Of a DNA stretch of 64,000 bases, positions 42,321-53,999 are shown piece after piece (within the stretch, counting starts at the first letter, position 1; every line of letters begins with the position of its first letter). Position numbers and translations under genes: made by a program. The notes beneath the pieces are model-generated. The model made no database searches and was not told where the DNA came from. It saw only the letters and a program-made list of their open reading frames with translations. The DNA lies in NCBI GenBank assembly GCA_029216955.1, contig JANAVB010012087.1, positions 116,561 to 180,560 on the forward strand, written 5' to 3'. Source of the DNA: Iris pallida. Its lineage: Eukaryota > Streptophyta > Magnoliopsida > Asparagales > Iridaceae.

Positions 42321-42473
42321 ATGTATATCAAAACCCTTATCATCATGTAAAAATACCTTGTCATTACATCATAACTCTAAAATTATATGATCTTTGAGGG
42401 GTAAGTATGTACAGTACTAGATATCATCTTTGATTTGGCCCACATCTTCTTGAAGGCATTGCCGGATATAAAG
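42321..42473. other. Intergenic DNA between inverted copy and copia-2
   Basis: AT-rich; nothing recognised. Confidence 0.4.
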
Positions 42474-42595
42474 TGTTGAGAACTAATAAAGGATTTAGTC
42501 CCACATTGGAAAAATGTAGTATGAAGAGGAGCTAGACTCCCTATAAGTAGTGGAGTAGCTAATCAATAAAAATACAACAATTATTATTCTCTACA
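42474..42595 (+). repeat. copia-2 5' LTR
   Basis: 122 bp, nearly identical to the copia-1 LTRs with a few single-base indels and an extra ATT. Confidence 0.93.
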
Positions 42596-42607
42596 TGGTA
42601 TCAGAGC
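42596..42607 (+). other. copia-2 primer binding site
   Basis: TGGTATCAGAGC, complementary to initiator tRNA-Met. Confidence 0.9.
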
Positions 42608-42639
42608 CATAACCACAAAAAAAAAAAAAAAAAAAAATT

Positions 42640-42880
42640 CAACCCCCCCTGCCCCGACGCACCCCCCCCCCCCCCGGGCCTGCCGCCGACGACACCCCCC
42701 TTGCTGCCCCCCCCCCTCCGCCCCCCCCCCCCCCCCCAAGCCGACGCCCCCCTGCCCCCGACGCCCACCCCCCCCCCCCCCCCCCTGCTGTCCCCGCCCC
42801 CCTGCTGACCCAGATGCCCCCCTGCCCCCCCCCCAACGAAGCTACCCCCCCGACGCCTCCCCCCCCCTCTCTCTTCCGAC
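42640..42880. repeat. C-rich tract in the copia-2 leader
   Basis: Poly-C runs with GACG interruptions, more extreme than in copia-1. The frames across it are low complexity. Confidence 0.85.
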
Positions 42881-43202
42881 CACATCTGCGCAAATCCTAA
42901 TTTGCGAGCGCGATTATGTGGACGATTATTCGAAGACGGATGTCTGTCATATACTTTATTTGCACCTTCTGTTCCTAGATTACGTCCTCCGGAACTACAA
43001 ATGCTTTATTTGTATTCCGTTTTCGATCTGCAAATTAGGATCTACATGCGTGCGCCAGTGTTGGCCACGTTAGCAGCGCATTCATAAGGTCTCTGTTGGA
43101 GACTTTACATAAAGACGAAGACGACGACGAAGCCGACGAAGACGACGACGACGACAAAGCCGACGAAGACGACGACGACGAAGAATCACAGTTGAAGCCT
43201 CC

Positions 43203-43923
43203 ATGGATTCGATCAGTGGTAAATTGACAGCAGAAGAGATGAAGGCCTTGGTTGATGATATTTTATCAAAAAGATTAACCGAGGCAACCCCACGTGTGAT
43301 CCATACTGATGTGGATCCGTCATCCTACAAAATGGGAAAGCTGGACAAGCTGGAGACGAAGTTGGAAGGCACGTCCAACTACTTGAAATGGTCACGGCAG
43401 GCACTGCAGACGCTAAGGGACGAGGCTTGGTTGGCTACGTCAATGGCCAAACCAAGGCGCCAGCTGATCCCTCCTCAAAAGAGTTTGCTATTTGGGAAAT
43501 TGTCAACAATGTTATGGCTGGATGGTTGACAGCCTCCTTGACCTACCAGGTGTCGGGCAATGTAGAGGCAATGGAGGCTGCTGCTGATATATGGCGGACT
43601 TTGAAGGATATGTACTCAGGCTCCGGCAATCCTATGCGGGTATTCCAACTGCAGGATGAACTTGATAGGGTGGCCCAGGACGACCGTACCATCTCTGAGT
43701 ACGCCGTACTATTGAAGAAATACTGGTCTGATCTGGATCACTATGATCCTCTTGGGATGGAAGATGCACAAGTCGAACCAGCATTTGCGAAACATTTCCA
43801 AAAGTTCTTGGATTATATTTTGTGACAACGGATGATGAATTTCTTGAAGGGTCTTAACCCTGCATTTGAGCATAGAAGAAATGTACTCCTAGCACAGCCC
43901 ATGCTTCCAACCTTGGAAGAAGC
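43203..43923 (+). pseudogene. copia-2 Gag, 5' part
   Basis: Same ATG as copia-1. A 1-bp deletion near 43417 shifts frame relative to copia-1, and TGA at 43823-43825 replaces the CGA of copia-1. The frame is then cut by the Sirevirus. Confidence 0.85.
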
Positions 43924-45214
43924 TGTAGAACCCTAGAGGGGGGGGGGGGTGAATAGGGAAATAAAAATAACTAGTGCAACAGAAGCAATATATGACAAAT
44001 AAAAGTAAAGAAAAAGAAGATCAAACACAAGATGTATCCTGGTATCCTCGCTTGAGGCAATCCAGTCCCGGAACTCTCTCCGGCTTAAATCCACTATTAT
44101 ATCAAATAGTACACACGAGTTTGGATCCGAAGAACTCGCCAACTTCAACACGAGTTTGGATCCGAAGACTCGCCAACTTCAACACACGAGTTTTCTTACG
44201 AAGGCTCGCCAACTTCAAACAAATGAGAAGAGAAACTTGTTGATCTTCTAACACGTGAAGATCGAAATTTACAACTCTTAAATACTCTATCACTTTGGGA
44301 GAGGATGACAATTAAAAGCTTGGAAGAGTATTAATGGTGGAGCTCTTGGTTGTTGGAAAATTTATGGAAAGAGTTGGTGGAGAGCTCAAGAGAGAGAGAG
44401 AGAGAGCTTTTTTTTTATAGAGAAACCAAGAGTGGGTGGCATTTAATGCTCTGGATACAGCCAGACCGGCATGCCGTCGGTATGCAACGGCATACCGTCG
44501 GTATACCGGTCAAATAGTAACGGTCATATTAATGACCGTTTGAGAGCATTAAATGCGGCCATTAATGCTAGTCAGAGCAATTCAAAAATCAAATTTATGA
44601 AACCCGGTATACCGTCGGTATGCCGCGGCATGTCGTTGGTATACCGACGTTTTGTCACAGCAAGTTTTGTGATGCTAAAAACGGTATACCGCCGGTATGC
44701 CGACAATTTGTCACAGCAACTTTTGGGTTGCTAAAAACGGTATACCTCCGGTATGCCGGAGCATGCCGTCGGTATGTCGACAATTTGTCACAGCAACTTT
44801 TGGGTTGCTAAAAACGGTATACCGCCGGTATGCCGGAGCATGCCGTTGGTATGCCGACAATTTGTCACAGCAACTTTCTGGACTACAAAAACGGTATACC
44901 GCCGGTATGCCGAAGCATGCCGCCGGTATGCCGCTCTATAAGTAATTGATTTTTGCCTTGTTCTATTTACTTGTCATCCGTCCTTAGGTGTTTACAGATA
45001 TACCTAGATTAAGTACAGACACGAAGACTCTAAGCAGGAGGATGCCGTCTTATGCAAGGAGCGTCGGTAACTGCTTCAGTCTTCGATGTAAAAGATGGTT
45101 GCACTTGAACAGAAGGACTTTATGTAGTAGAGCTTCTGAGAATATTTGAATCTGAAGATACAGAAAACTAAACTACGAAGATGCTGTTAATAATCAAAAT
45201 AAAATGTGCCAACA
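43924..45214 (-). repeat. Sirevirus 3' LTR
   Basis: 1291 bp; TG...CA ends. A run of G near 43938-43949 is longer than in the other LTR. Contains the GGTATACC/GGTATGCC array (44468-44935). Confidence 0.92.
44468..44935. repeat. GGTATACC / GGTATGCC array in the LTR
   Basis: Palindrome-like CGGTATACCG and CGGTATGCCG motifs, partly in 77-bp direct repeats ending in TTGGGTTGCTAAAAA. The other LTR has the same array at about 52890-53385. Confidence 0.88.
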
Positions 45215-45345
45215 ATCTCCTCCATTTTGATAATTGACAAAATAGTGAGATAGAATCTTCAGGGAGTAGCTCCCCCGTAGGTAGACAACTCCCCCTCAAT
45301 ACGTTTTCTCCCCCTTTGTCACTTAGTCAAAGATGGGAAAAATAG
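45215..45345 (-). other. Sirevirus polypurine tracts
   Basis: On the minus strand a purine tract (AAAATGGAGGAGAT) lies beside the 3' LTR. Three further GGGGGAG-type runs lie within about 115 bp (near 45275, 45295 and 45315). Repeated polypurine motifs are a known Sirevirus feature. Confidence 0.75.
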
Positions 45346-45641
45346 TAATAATAAAAAAAGAATAAGGATAAGAGCATAGAATAAAAAGCATGTATTTATA
45401 TATAGAAGTGAAAGCTTAATACATGCACGCTGGTCATACTACAAAAGACAATTAAAAAGACTCTCCCGAACGAGAGTTTGGTAACAAGAGACAGACATAA
45501 ACCAAGTCCCCGTAGGACTGCAAAATACTAGATCCAACCACACAAAGGTCCCCGAAGGACCGCAAAAGACAGAACATAAAAACAAACACACAAAACGAAA
45601 ACACGCATTATTCGAGACCATCATCCAAAGAGAAGCCACCC

Positions 45642-46832
45642 CTAATCGTCCGCCGGATCGTCCCCACCATCCTGAGCTTGTTGAAAGGCGCCGTAAGGAT
45701 CAATGTCGTCCGGGTACATGAACCCATAGGCATTGGGATCGGAGAAGCGCGGAGCCTGGTACATTGGATCTTGGAGATTCAGATCCAGAAACATGTCCCG
45801 GTCCTGAATAGTGCGCTGGATAAAATATGCTTGATCATGAAAGCGGGACTGAATCAGATTTTCAAGGCCACGAGTATGAGCCCTCATCTGTTCCTCTGCC
45901 TGGGCCATCCGCATGTCGAAGTGCTGCTGAGTCAGCGGCATATATCAGCCAGAGGCAGGAGGAGTAGATGTGGGAGCAGCAGGAGTGGAAGCTGGTGGCT
46001 CTTGGGAAGAAGAGGCATGCGAAGTGGAGGCACCACTAGAGTAGCGGGAAACATCGAGATAGGAAGGGACGCCATCCGAGGAGCAGAGGGAGAGATCAAC
46101 TTGCTTGGCTTCCAGAAGGAGAGTAATGAGGGAGCCATAGTAAAGGTTCTGCTTTCCCGCTGGCAAGACACGCCTGAAGAGAAGAAGGAGAGTCTTCGGA
46201 AAGGAGAAGGACTTCCTTGCATAAAGGTAATACATGCACACCAGGGCATCACCGGTAATGGCGTCGTAGTTTCCGCCCTTAGGAAAGAGTGTGTGACACA
46301 CAATCCTATGGAGCTCGTAGTAAAACGGCTCCAGCTGTGCGGAAAGGGCCGGGATAGCAGGAGGGTTGGGGCCCTTGCAGATGATGTAGCAGAACTCGTC
46401 GAAGGGGGACGCCGTCGAAGAGTGAAGAGTGGCCAAAGACGGTAGAGCTTCGCCTCTGTCAGGGATGCCGAGGATGTTGCCGATATCCCGAGATGTGAGA
46501 CGAAAATGGCGATCGTTGACCATTGACTGTATGGCCTCGTCGTCCGGGACCAAGTTGCAGTAGAATAGACGGACGGCGGCGGGATAGACGAGAATCTGAC
46601 GTCGAAGGAGGCAAGAGAGTCCGGCCTCGTCAAAAAGAGAGACATGACCGGGAAAGAGATTCCAATTGATTGCTCGGCCCTTGAAGACATTATGATGAAC
46701 GAAGTATTGGAACCATGTCTCTGCCGCCAAGGATGAGGTAAAGATCCGCTGGTCATACCCGTGAGGTTGAGCCACCCTGATGAAAGGGTTGAAGAAGGTG
46801 GAGGAGGAGCGGGGACGCTTCGGATTGGCCAT
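45642..46832 (-). CDS. Extra ORF downstream of Sirevirus pol
   Basis: Starts at ATG 46832 and runs 295 codons to TGA at 45945-45947, then continues in the same frame for 99 codons (45941-45642), so it was probably one protein of about 395 residues. I do not recognise the family with certainty. It has an LFYCNL / FRLTSRDIGNILGIP pattern resembling the 'putative plant transposon protein' domain, a Ser/Pro-rich linker, and a Gln-rich, acidic C terminus. There is no signal peptide or clear membrane segment, which argues against an envelope-type protein even though this is where Sireviruses can carry one. The upstream 47160-46835 is pyrimidine-rich on this strand, like a plant leader. Confidence 0.6.
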
Positions 46833-47189
46833 GGAGGAAGGTTAGGGTTTTGGGATGATGAGAGAAGAGATAGAAGAAATAGGGTTTTAATAGAGAAGGA
46901 GGAAGATGAAAGGATGGAGTTTGAAATGGGAGGGTGGGTTGGGAACGGTTGTAGAGGGAAGTAATGGGGGGATATGAAAGGTTAGTAGGTTGGAAATGAT
47001 GAAAGAGGAGTAAAAAGAGGAGTAATGGAGGATGTGAAGAGATGGGTAATAAATGAGATGGGATGTTATGAGAGAAAAAAGATGAGAGGGTAATTAATAG
47101 GGAAGTGATGGATGAGAAAGAATTAAATGAGGGTTGAGAAGGATAAAGAGAGAAGAGAATATAGGTGGGCCCAGATCTGGATTTGAAGT

Positions 47190-47330
47190 CCTGTCCGCTG
47201 CGATCCGGCATACCGTCGGTATGCCGACGTATACCGACGGTATGCCGAGTTTCGAGACAGAACCTAATTCTGAATCGAAAAACGGTATGCCGCCGGTATA
47301 CCGCTGTATACCGTCGGTGTGCCGGCCAAG
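47190..47330. repeat. LTR-like GGTATACC/GGTATGCC repeats between pol and the extra ORF
   Basis: Several CGGTATGCCG and CGGTATACCG motifs identical in kind to the LTR array, about 0.4 kb upstream of the extra ORF in its direction of reading. Confidence 0.85.
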
Positions 47331-47335
47331 AAGAG

Positions 47336-50300
47336 TTACGGGTCAAAGGATAAAATGCCTAATTCTTGGCAAAAGAAGATGAAGCGATCTTTCGGGAGCG
47401 GTTTGGTGAAAATATCGGCTAACTGATAAGTAGTATCAATAAATTCAAGACGAATATCTCCCTTTTGTTGATGGTCACGAAGAAAATGGTGTCTAATTTC
47501 AATGTGCTTCGTGCGTGAGTGACAAATCGAGTTTTTCGTGAGATTGATTGAGCTAGTGTTATCACATTTAATAGGGGTGCAAGAATAAGAAATGCCATAA
47601 TCTAAAAGTGTTTGTGACATCCAAAGAATTTGTGCACAACAGCAACCAGCCGCAATATACTCGGCCTCAGTGGTTGAAAGAGCAACAGAATTTTATTTCT
47701 TACTAAACCACGATACCAAAGACTTCCTGAGGAATTGACATGTGCCACTAGTGCTCTTTCGGTCAATCTTGCATCCGGCAAAATCCGCATCCGAAAAGCC
47801 GTGAAGCTCGAAGGATGAGGATTTCGGATACCAAAGACCCATGTTAATGGTGCCTTTGAGATAACGAAAAATGCGCTTAACGGCACACAAGTGTGATTCC
47901 TTTGGATTGGCTTGATATCGTGCACACAAGCAAACACTAAACATGATATCAGGACGGCTAGCAGTTAAATAGAGTAAACTACTGATCATACCTCTATACT
48001 TACGAATGTCGACCGATGTGTCGTCTTCATCATTGTCAAGCTTTGTCGTTGTGGCCATAGGAGTCCTCATTGATTTGGATGAGTCGAGGTCGAAACTCTT
48101 GAGGAGGTCCTTTGTATATTTCGCTTGATTGATGAAGGTTCCTTTGGGTCCTTGTTTGATTTGTAACCCCAAAAAGAAGGAAAGCTCACCCATCATACTC
48201 ATTTCAAATTCTTCCTGCATAACTTTAGCAAATTCTACACAAAATGTGTTGTTAGTAGAACCAAAAATAATATCATCGACATAAATTTGAACCAATAAGA
48301 GAGTGCCATTATGGGATTTAATAAAAAGTGTTGTGTCAACTTTTCCCTTTGAAAAATTGTGAGAAACAAGAAAGGAGCTAAGGCGCTCATACCAAGCACG
48401 GGGAGCTTGTTTGAGGCCATAAAGGGCTTTTGGAGTTTGAACACGTGATTAGGATATTGAAAATCTTCAAAGCCGGGAGGTTGTTTAACATAAACTTTCT
48501 CTTTAATGATACCGTTCAGAAAAGCACTCTTAACATCCATTTGAAAGAGCTTAAAGTCATTAAAACAAACAAAAGCACAAAGCATACGAATGGATTCAAG
48601 ACGTGCAACCGGAGCATAGGTTTCGTCGTAGTCAATGCCTTCCTCTTGGTTATAGCCTTGAGCAACCAATCGGGCCTTGTTACCAGTCACCAACCCATCT
48701 TCATTAAGTTTGTTGCGAAACACCCATTTTGTTCCAATAATGGGATGATTGCTAGGTTTTGGGACAAGTTCCCAAACCTTGCTTCGCTCAAATTGATTTA
48801 GCTCCTCTTGCATAGCTATCATCCAAAATTCATCAAAAAAAGCATCATTAACATTTTTAGGCTCTATTTGAGAGATAAAAGCCACGTTTGTACAAAGATC
48901 ACGAGTGGCAGATCTAGTGCTAACACTGGAGGAAGGATCCCCAATGATAAGCTTCTTAGGATGATTGGTGACAAATCTTCATTCTTTTGGGAGATCCTTT
49001 TGAGGAGGCTCGAGAGGAGGAGACTCTTTTGATGGAGTCACAACTTCATTGTTAGATGAAGAAGGACGATCTTCAATAGAGGAGTTCTCCAACCCAAACG
49101 AGATGTCATCAATATCCTCGGAAGAGGAGAATGTAGAAGAGTTGAGTTCATTAAAAGAGACATTGATTGACTCTTCGACAACAAGACTTCTTTTATTAAA
49201 AATACGAAAACCTTTACTATGAGTAGAGTATCCAAGGAATATTCCTTCATAGGCTTTTTCTTCAAACTTGCCTAGGTTATCCTTGGTATTCAAGATAAAA
49301 CAATTGCAACCAAAAACTTTAAAATATTCAATAGAGAGAATTTTGTCAAACCAAAGCTCATAAGGAGTCTTCTTAGAAATAGGTCTAATCAAGACCCTAT
49401 TTATAACATGACATGTCGTGTTAACGGCTTCCGCCCAAAAATATTGGGGGAGCTTATATTGGTTTAACATAACCCGGGCCATATCGCCAAGGGTTCTATT
49501 CTTTCTCTCCATAACTCTATTTTGTTGAGGAGTTCGTGGACAAGCAAAATCATGTCCAAAACCATTCTTTTCACAAAATCTTTTGAAATCGGCATTATCA
49601 AATTCTCCTCCATGATCACTTCTAATTTTGTTAATAGAAAAACCTTTCTCATTTTGAACACGTTTACAAAAGCCAACAAATTCACGAAAAGTATCACTTT
49701 TGCAAGCAAGAAAAATAACCCAAGTGAATCTCGAAAAATCATCAACTAAAACAAAAGCATAAAGCTTGTCTCCAAGGCTAGCAACTCTACTAGGACCAAA
49801 AAGATCCATATGGATAAGTTGAAGAGGTCTAGAAGTACTCACAGAGTTGATTGATTTGAAAGAAGACTTAGTTAACTTACTCTTCTCGCATTCTTCACAC
49901 ACCATATCCTTTTTGAACGGGATACTTGGGAGTCCTCTTACGAGCTTCTTTGTAGCAAGACGAGAGATGGTATCCATGTTGGCGTGTCCAAGCCTCATGT
50001 GCCAAAGCCAACTCTCATCGTATTTAGCAACTAAGCACCTGTCATTGTTAGTGTCTTCAACAAGATATAAAACATAGATATTGTTTTCTCTAATGCCTTC
50101 ATAAACAATAGATCCATTAGAGCTGTCGGTAATGAAGCATTTGAGCTTAACAAATTTGATATCATAACCATTATCAGTAAGATGACTAATACTAAGAAGA
50201 TTGTGTTTAAGATTAGTAACAAGACACACATTCTTAATACAAGGATAAGGAGGGGAACCTATATTACCATTCCCTATAATGTGGCCTTTAAGATTGTAAC

Positions 50301-50424
50301 CAAAAGAGACGTGTCCTTCCTTCTTCATCGATAGCGTTGTAAATAATGAAGCATCCCCGGTCATGTGCCGTGAACAACCGCTATCGAGAATCCACTTGCT
50401 TCTAGCATGAGAAGGACTCTTCAC
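47336..50424 (-). pseudogene. Sirevirus Pol
   Basis: Read on the minus strand: protease (LDSGCS, near 50380), GAG-pre-integrase (LWHMRLGH, near 50010), integrase (DLFGPSR, PQQNRVMERKNR, about 49870-49400), reverse transcriptase (48840-47970, with a YVDDI motif near 48280) and RNase H (47700-47336). TGA at 48979-48981 stands where Trp is expected, a 1-bp loss near 48435 shifts frame inside the reverse transcriptase, and TAA at 47691-47693 replaces an expected Gln. Not functional as it stands. Confidence 0.88.
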
Positions 50425-52303
50425 CTATAACATAAGTTGAAGATGAACATTTTGGTACCCATGATCTTATGGGTCCTTGAGTGTTAGTCTTAGGAACCCA
50501 CATAAAAACTTTCTTGTCAATAAGTTTCCTTGTATGACAATAATTCATCGTATGTCCATGCAAGCCACAGTAATTGCAAATCATAGAGGATTTAGAAGAA
50601 GAAATGTGAGAATCACGCATATGTGAATCTCTAGTGCGAGGAGCTCTAGTATTAGTATTATGATGATGATAATAAAAAGCATGATGCGAAGTATTTTTCT
50701 TAACAAAAGGTCCGTTCCTTGTGTTAGAGAAGGATTTGTGTGTAGTGTTCATGTAAGAAGTATGCCTAGCATTGTGATGAGTGTGGAGGTGTCTAGGAGC
50801 ATGCATGTGAGTGGTGTTCTTATTACCTAATTTCTTACTCTGTAGAAGAAGATCATTATACTTAATAGAAGTGTCATATTCTCTTCTATTAGCATCTTGA
50901 ACTTTGTGCATAGCAGATTCATAAGAGCTTCTCATAGATTGAATCTCATCATCCTTTTTCTTGATGGTGTCAAGAGATTCTTGAAACTTGAGTCGCAAAG
51001 ACTCTATTTCATCCGTGTCAAAGGCAGGGGATTTTCCCTTTACATCAATAATGATGCTTGAGAGTCTTTCTACTTCTAGTTGAAGAGCATCAATCTCTTT
51101 TAGAGATTTATTATATTTATTCCTAACACCTTTGTGCTCTTCATACAATTCAAGGATAGCTTTCTCCAAATCATCATAAGTAAGAGTATTTAGGGAGAGA
51201 TCATCAAGTACCTCATCGGTTGCCATGAGACAAACGTTGGCGTTGTGTTTGCACTCTTTGTCGTTGTCGGAGTCGCTTGCGTCACTCTCACACCAAATGC
51301 TTGTGTTGGCGAATTTCCTGGAGGACGAGCTTCCCTTGCTAGGCTTCTCGTACTTGCTTGAGTCTTTTCTTATCATCGGACAGTCCCTCTTGATGTGTCC
51401 GGGTCTTCTGTATTGATAGCACGTCGGATCTTCTTCATTGTCCCGTCTGAAGCGGTTGGCTTTGTTGAATTTAAAGAACTTCCGAAAGTGCTTAGCTGTG
51501 AGAGCTATTTCTTCATCGTCGTCCGACTCATTGTCGTCGGAGCTATCCTTGGAGTAGGACTTTGTAGCTTTGAGAGCAAGATATTTCTCCTTCTCTTTGG
51601 TCTTCTCCTTCTCCTTCTCTTATATGGAGGATTCCTCTTGATCCTTCATATCGAGCTCGTGAGTCATTAGCTTTCCCATGAGGGTCTCAAGGTTCATGAC
51701 CGTCAGATCGTTCCCCTCAATGATTGCGGTAGCTTTAGGACTCCAAGCTTTCGTCAATCCTCTAAGAATTTTTCTGATCTTTTCATGAGCAGGATATTCC
51801 TTACCAAGAGAAGAGAGAGGATTAATAATATCACCAAAACGAGTAAACATGCAAGTAATAGATTCATCATGCTTCATTTTAAAAGACTCATATTCTTGCG
51901 TGAGTCTACTAATCTTGGATTTCTTCACTTGTGAAGTACCCTCGTGTGTGACTTCAAGTAACTTCCAAATCTCATTGGAAGTCTTGCAAGTAGAGATTCG
52001 GTTGAATTCACTACTGTCGAGAGCACAATCAAGAGCGTTCATTGCCTTGGCATCTCGACTCGCAAGCTTCTTGGTGTTTTCAGTAAGTATGTTCCGAAGG
52101 GTGTCAGAAGCAATATCCTCAATAACTCTGGAAGGAGTAGGAAGACCATTTATCACACAATCCCATAAATCGAAATCTATGGACTTCAGATAAATGCTCA
52201 TCCTAATCTTCCAGTAGTTATAGTTGGTTCCATCAAATAGGGGAGGCCTATTTGTGGAGTGTCCTTCATTGTGGAAGGTGTTGATAATAGGGTTAGAGGC
52301 CAT
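50402..52303 (-). pseudogene. Sirevirus Gag
   Basis: ATG 52303 opens a capsid domain (residues about 15-225). A stop at 51620-51622 interrupts, and the same frame continues to 50402 with a nucleocapsid in which the first knuckle reads CYQYRRPGHIKRDC, so the second Cys is Tyr. A second CX2CX4HX4C knuckle (CNYCGLHGHTMNYC) is intact near 50580. A coiled-coil-like region lies between (51180-50880). Pol follows in a shifted frame, overlapping by 23 bp. Confidence 0.83.
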
Positions 52304-52343
52304 GGATCACTCAAAGGGTGTAAATCCAAATCAAGAGAACAAA

Positions 52344-52355
52344 GCTCTGATACCA
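52344..52355 (-). other. Sirevirus primer binding site
   Basis: On the minus strand TGGTATCAGAGC, two bases inside the 5' LTR end (ACA then AT). Confidence 0.9.
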
Positions 52356-52357
52356 AT

Positions 52358-53662
52358 TGTAGAACCCTAGAGGGGGGTGAATAGGGAAATAAAAATAACT
52401 AGTGCAACAGAAGCAATATATGACAAATAAAAGTAAAGAGAAGGAAGATCAAACACAAGATGTATCCTGGTATCCTCGCTTGAGGCAATCAAGTCCCGGA
52501 ACTCTCTTCGGCTTAAATTCACTATTATATCAAATAGTACACACGAGTTTGGATCCAAAGAACTCGCCAACTTCAACACGAGTTTGGATCCGAAGACTCG
52601 CCAACTTCAACACACGAGTTTTCTTACGAAGGCTCGCTAACTTCAAACAAATGAGAAGAGAAACTTGTTGATCTTCTAACACGTGAAGATCAAAATTTAC
52701 AACTCTTAAATACTCTATCACTTTGGGAGAGGATGACAATTAAAAGCTTGGAAGAGTATTAATGGTGGAGCTCTTGGTTGTTGGAAAATTTATGGCAAGA
52801 GTTGGTGGAGAGCTCAAGAGAGAGAGAGAGAGAGCTTTCTTTTATAGAGAAACCAAGAGTGGGTGGCATTTAATGCTCTGGATACAGCCAGACCGGCATG
52901 CCGTCTGTATGCAGCGGCATACCGTCGGTATACCGGTCAAATAGTAACGGTTATATTAATGACCGTTTGAGAGCATTAAATGCGGCCATTAATGCTAGTC
53001 AGAGCAATTCAAAAATCAAATTTATGAAACCCGGTATACCGTCGGTATGCCGCGGCATGCCGTCGGTATACCGACGTTTTGTCACAGCAAGTTTTGTGAT
53101 GCTAAAAACGGTATACCGCCGGTATGCCGGAGCATGCCGTAGGTATGCCGACAATTTGTCACAGCAACTTTTGGGTTGCTAAAAACGGTATACCTCCGGT
53201 ATGCCGGAGCATGCCGTCGGTATGCCGACAATTTGTCACAGCAACTTTTGGGTTGCTAAAAATGGTATACCGCCGGTATGCCGGAGCATGCCGTCGGTAT
53301 GCCGACAATTTGTCACAACAACTTTCTGGACTACAAAAACGGTATACCGCCGGTATGCCGAAGCATGCCGCCGGTATGCCGCTCTGTAAGTAATTGATTT
53401 TTGCCTTGTTCTATTTACTTGTCATCCGTCCTTAGGTGTTTACAGATATACCTAGATTAAGTACAGGCAGGAAGACTCTAAGCAGGAGGATGCCGTCTTA
53501 TGCAAGGAGCGCCGGTAACTGCTTCAGTCTTCGATGTAAAAGATGGTTGCACTTGAACGGAAGGACTTTATGTAGTAGAGCTTCTGAGAATATTTGAATC
53601 TGAAGATGCAGAAAACTAAACTACGAAGATGCTGTTAATAATTAAAATAAAATGTGCCAACA
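52358..53662 (-). repeat. Sirevirus 5' LTR
   Basis: 1305 bp; contains the motif array at 52890-53385 with one more complete 77-bp unit than the other LTR. Confidence 0.92.
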
Positions 53663-53990
53663 GAAGCCATAGCTGCCATGGCACAAGAAGAGGCCAGATT
53701 GAAATTGATTCCCAACAAGGGCTCTTTTCAGGGGGAGCAAGCCGTTGTTGACAAGTCTGCCCTTGCCACCTTCAATCAGCCTTCCTCTGTAGCCGGTGTT
53801 TGTCACAACTGTGGTGACTCTGGGCATTACATCAGATTTTGTCCAAAATCCCTGTCGAGTGATCGTGGACGGGGCCACGGAGGACGTCGAGGTGGTAGAG
53901 GCGATTATACTGGAAGAAGGGGAAATTATTCTGGCGGCCACAAAGCGAATCTGGCGGAAGAAGGGGCGAACATCACCTGGCTGAGTTAAC
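53663..53990 (+). pseudogene. copia-2 Gag, 3' part
   Basis: Resumes with the GAAGC duplication and codes for the nucleocapsid with the CHNCGDSGHYIRFC knuckle and Arg/Gly-rich tail, matching copia-1. Confidence 0.85.
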
Positions 53991-53999
53991 CCCTCTTGA

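Larger units (their letters stand above)
43924..53662 (-). mobile_element. Sirevirus-type Ty1/copia element with an extra downstream ORF
   Basis: 9739 bp, with LTRs of 1291 bp (43924-45214) and 1305 bp (52358-53662) and a GAAGC duplication (43919-43923, 53663-53667). It is read on the minus strand. Sirevirus traits: large size, long LTRs, a gag beginning like SIRE1/Maximus elements (NRPPLFDGTNYNYWKIRM), and repeated GGGGGAG purine tracts before the 3' LTR. Pol has nonsense codons and at least one frameshift. LTRs are very alike except in the repeat array, so insertion looks recent relative to copia-2. Confidence 0.92.

Noticed and set aside
44468..44935. CRISPR-like array (regularly spaced palindromic repeats)
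   Set aside because: Repeats of 77 bp without unique spacers, inside both LTRs of a plant retrotransposon.
45945..46756. Overlapping 274-codon minus-strand frame and 255-codon plus-strand frame at the extra Sirevirus ORF
   Set aside because: Shadows of the 46832-start frame, which has a good ATG context and the coherent protein-like composition.
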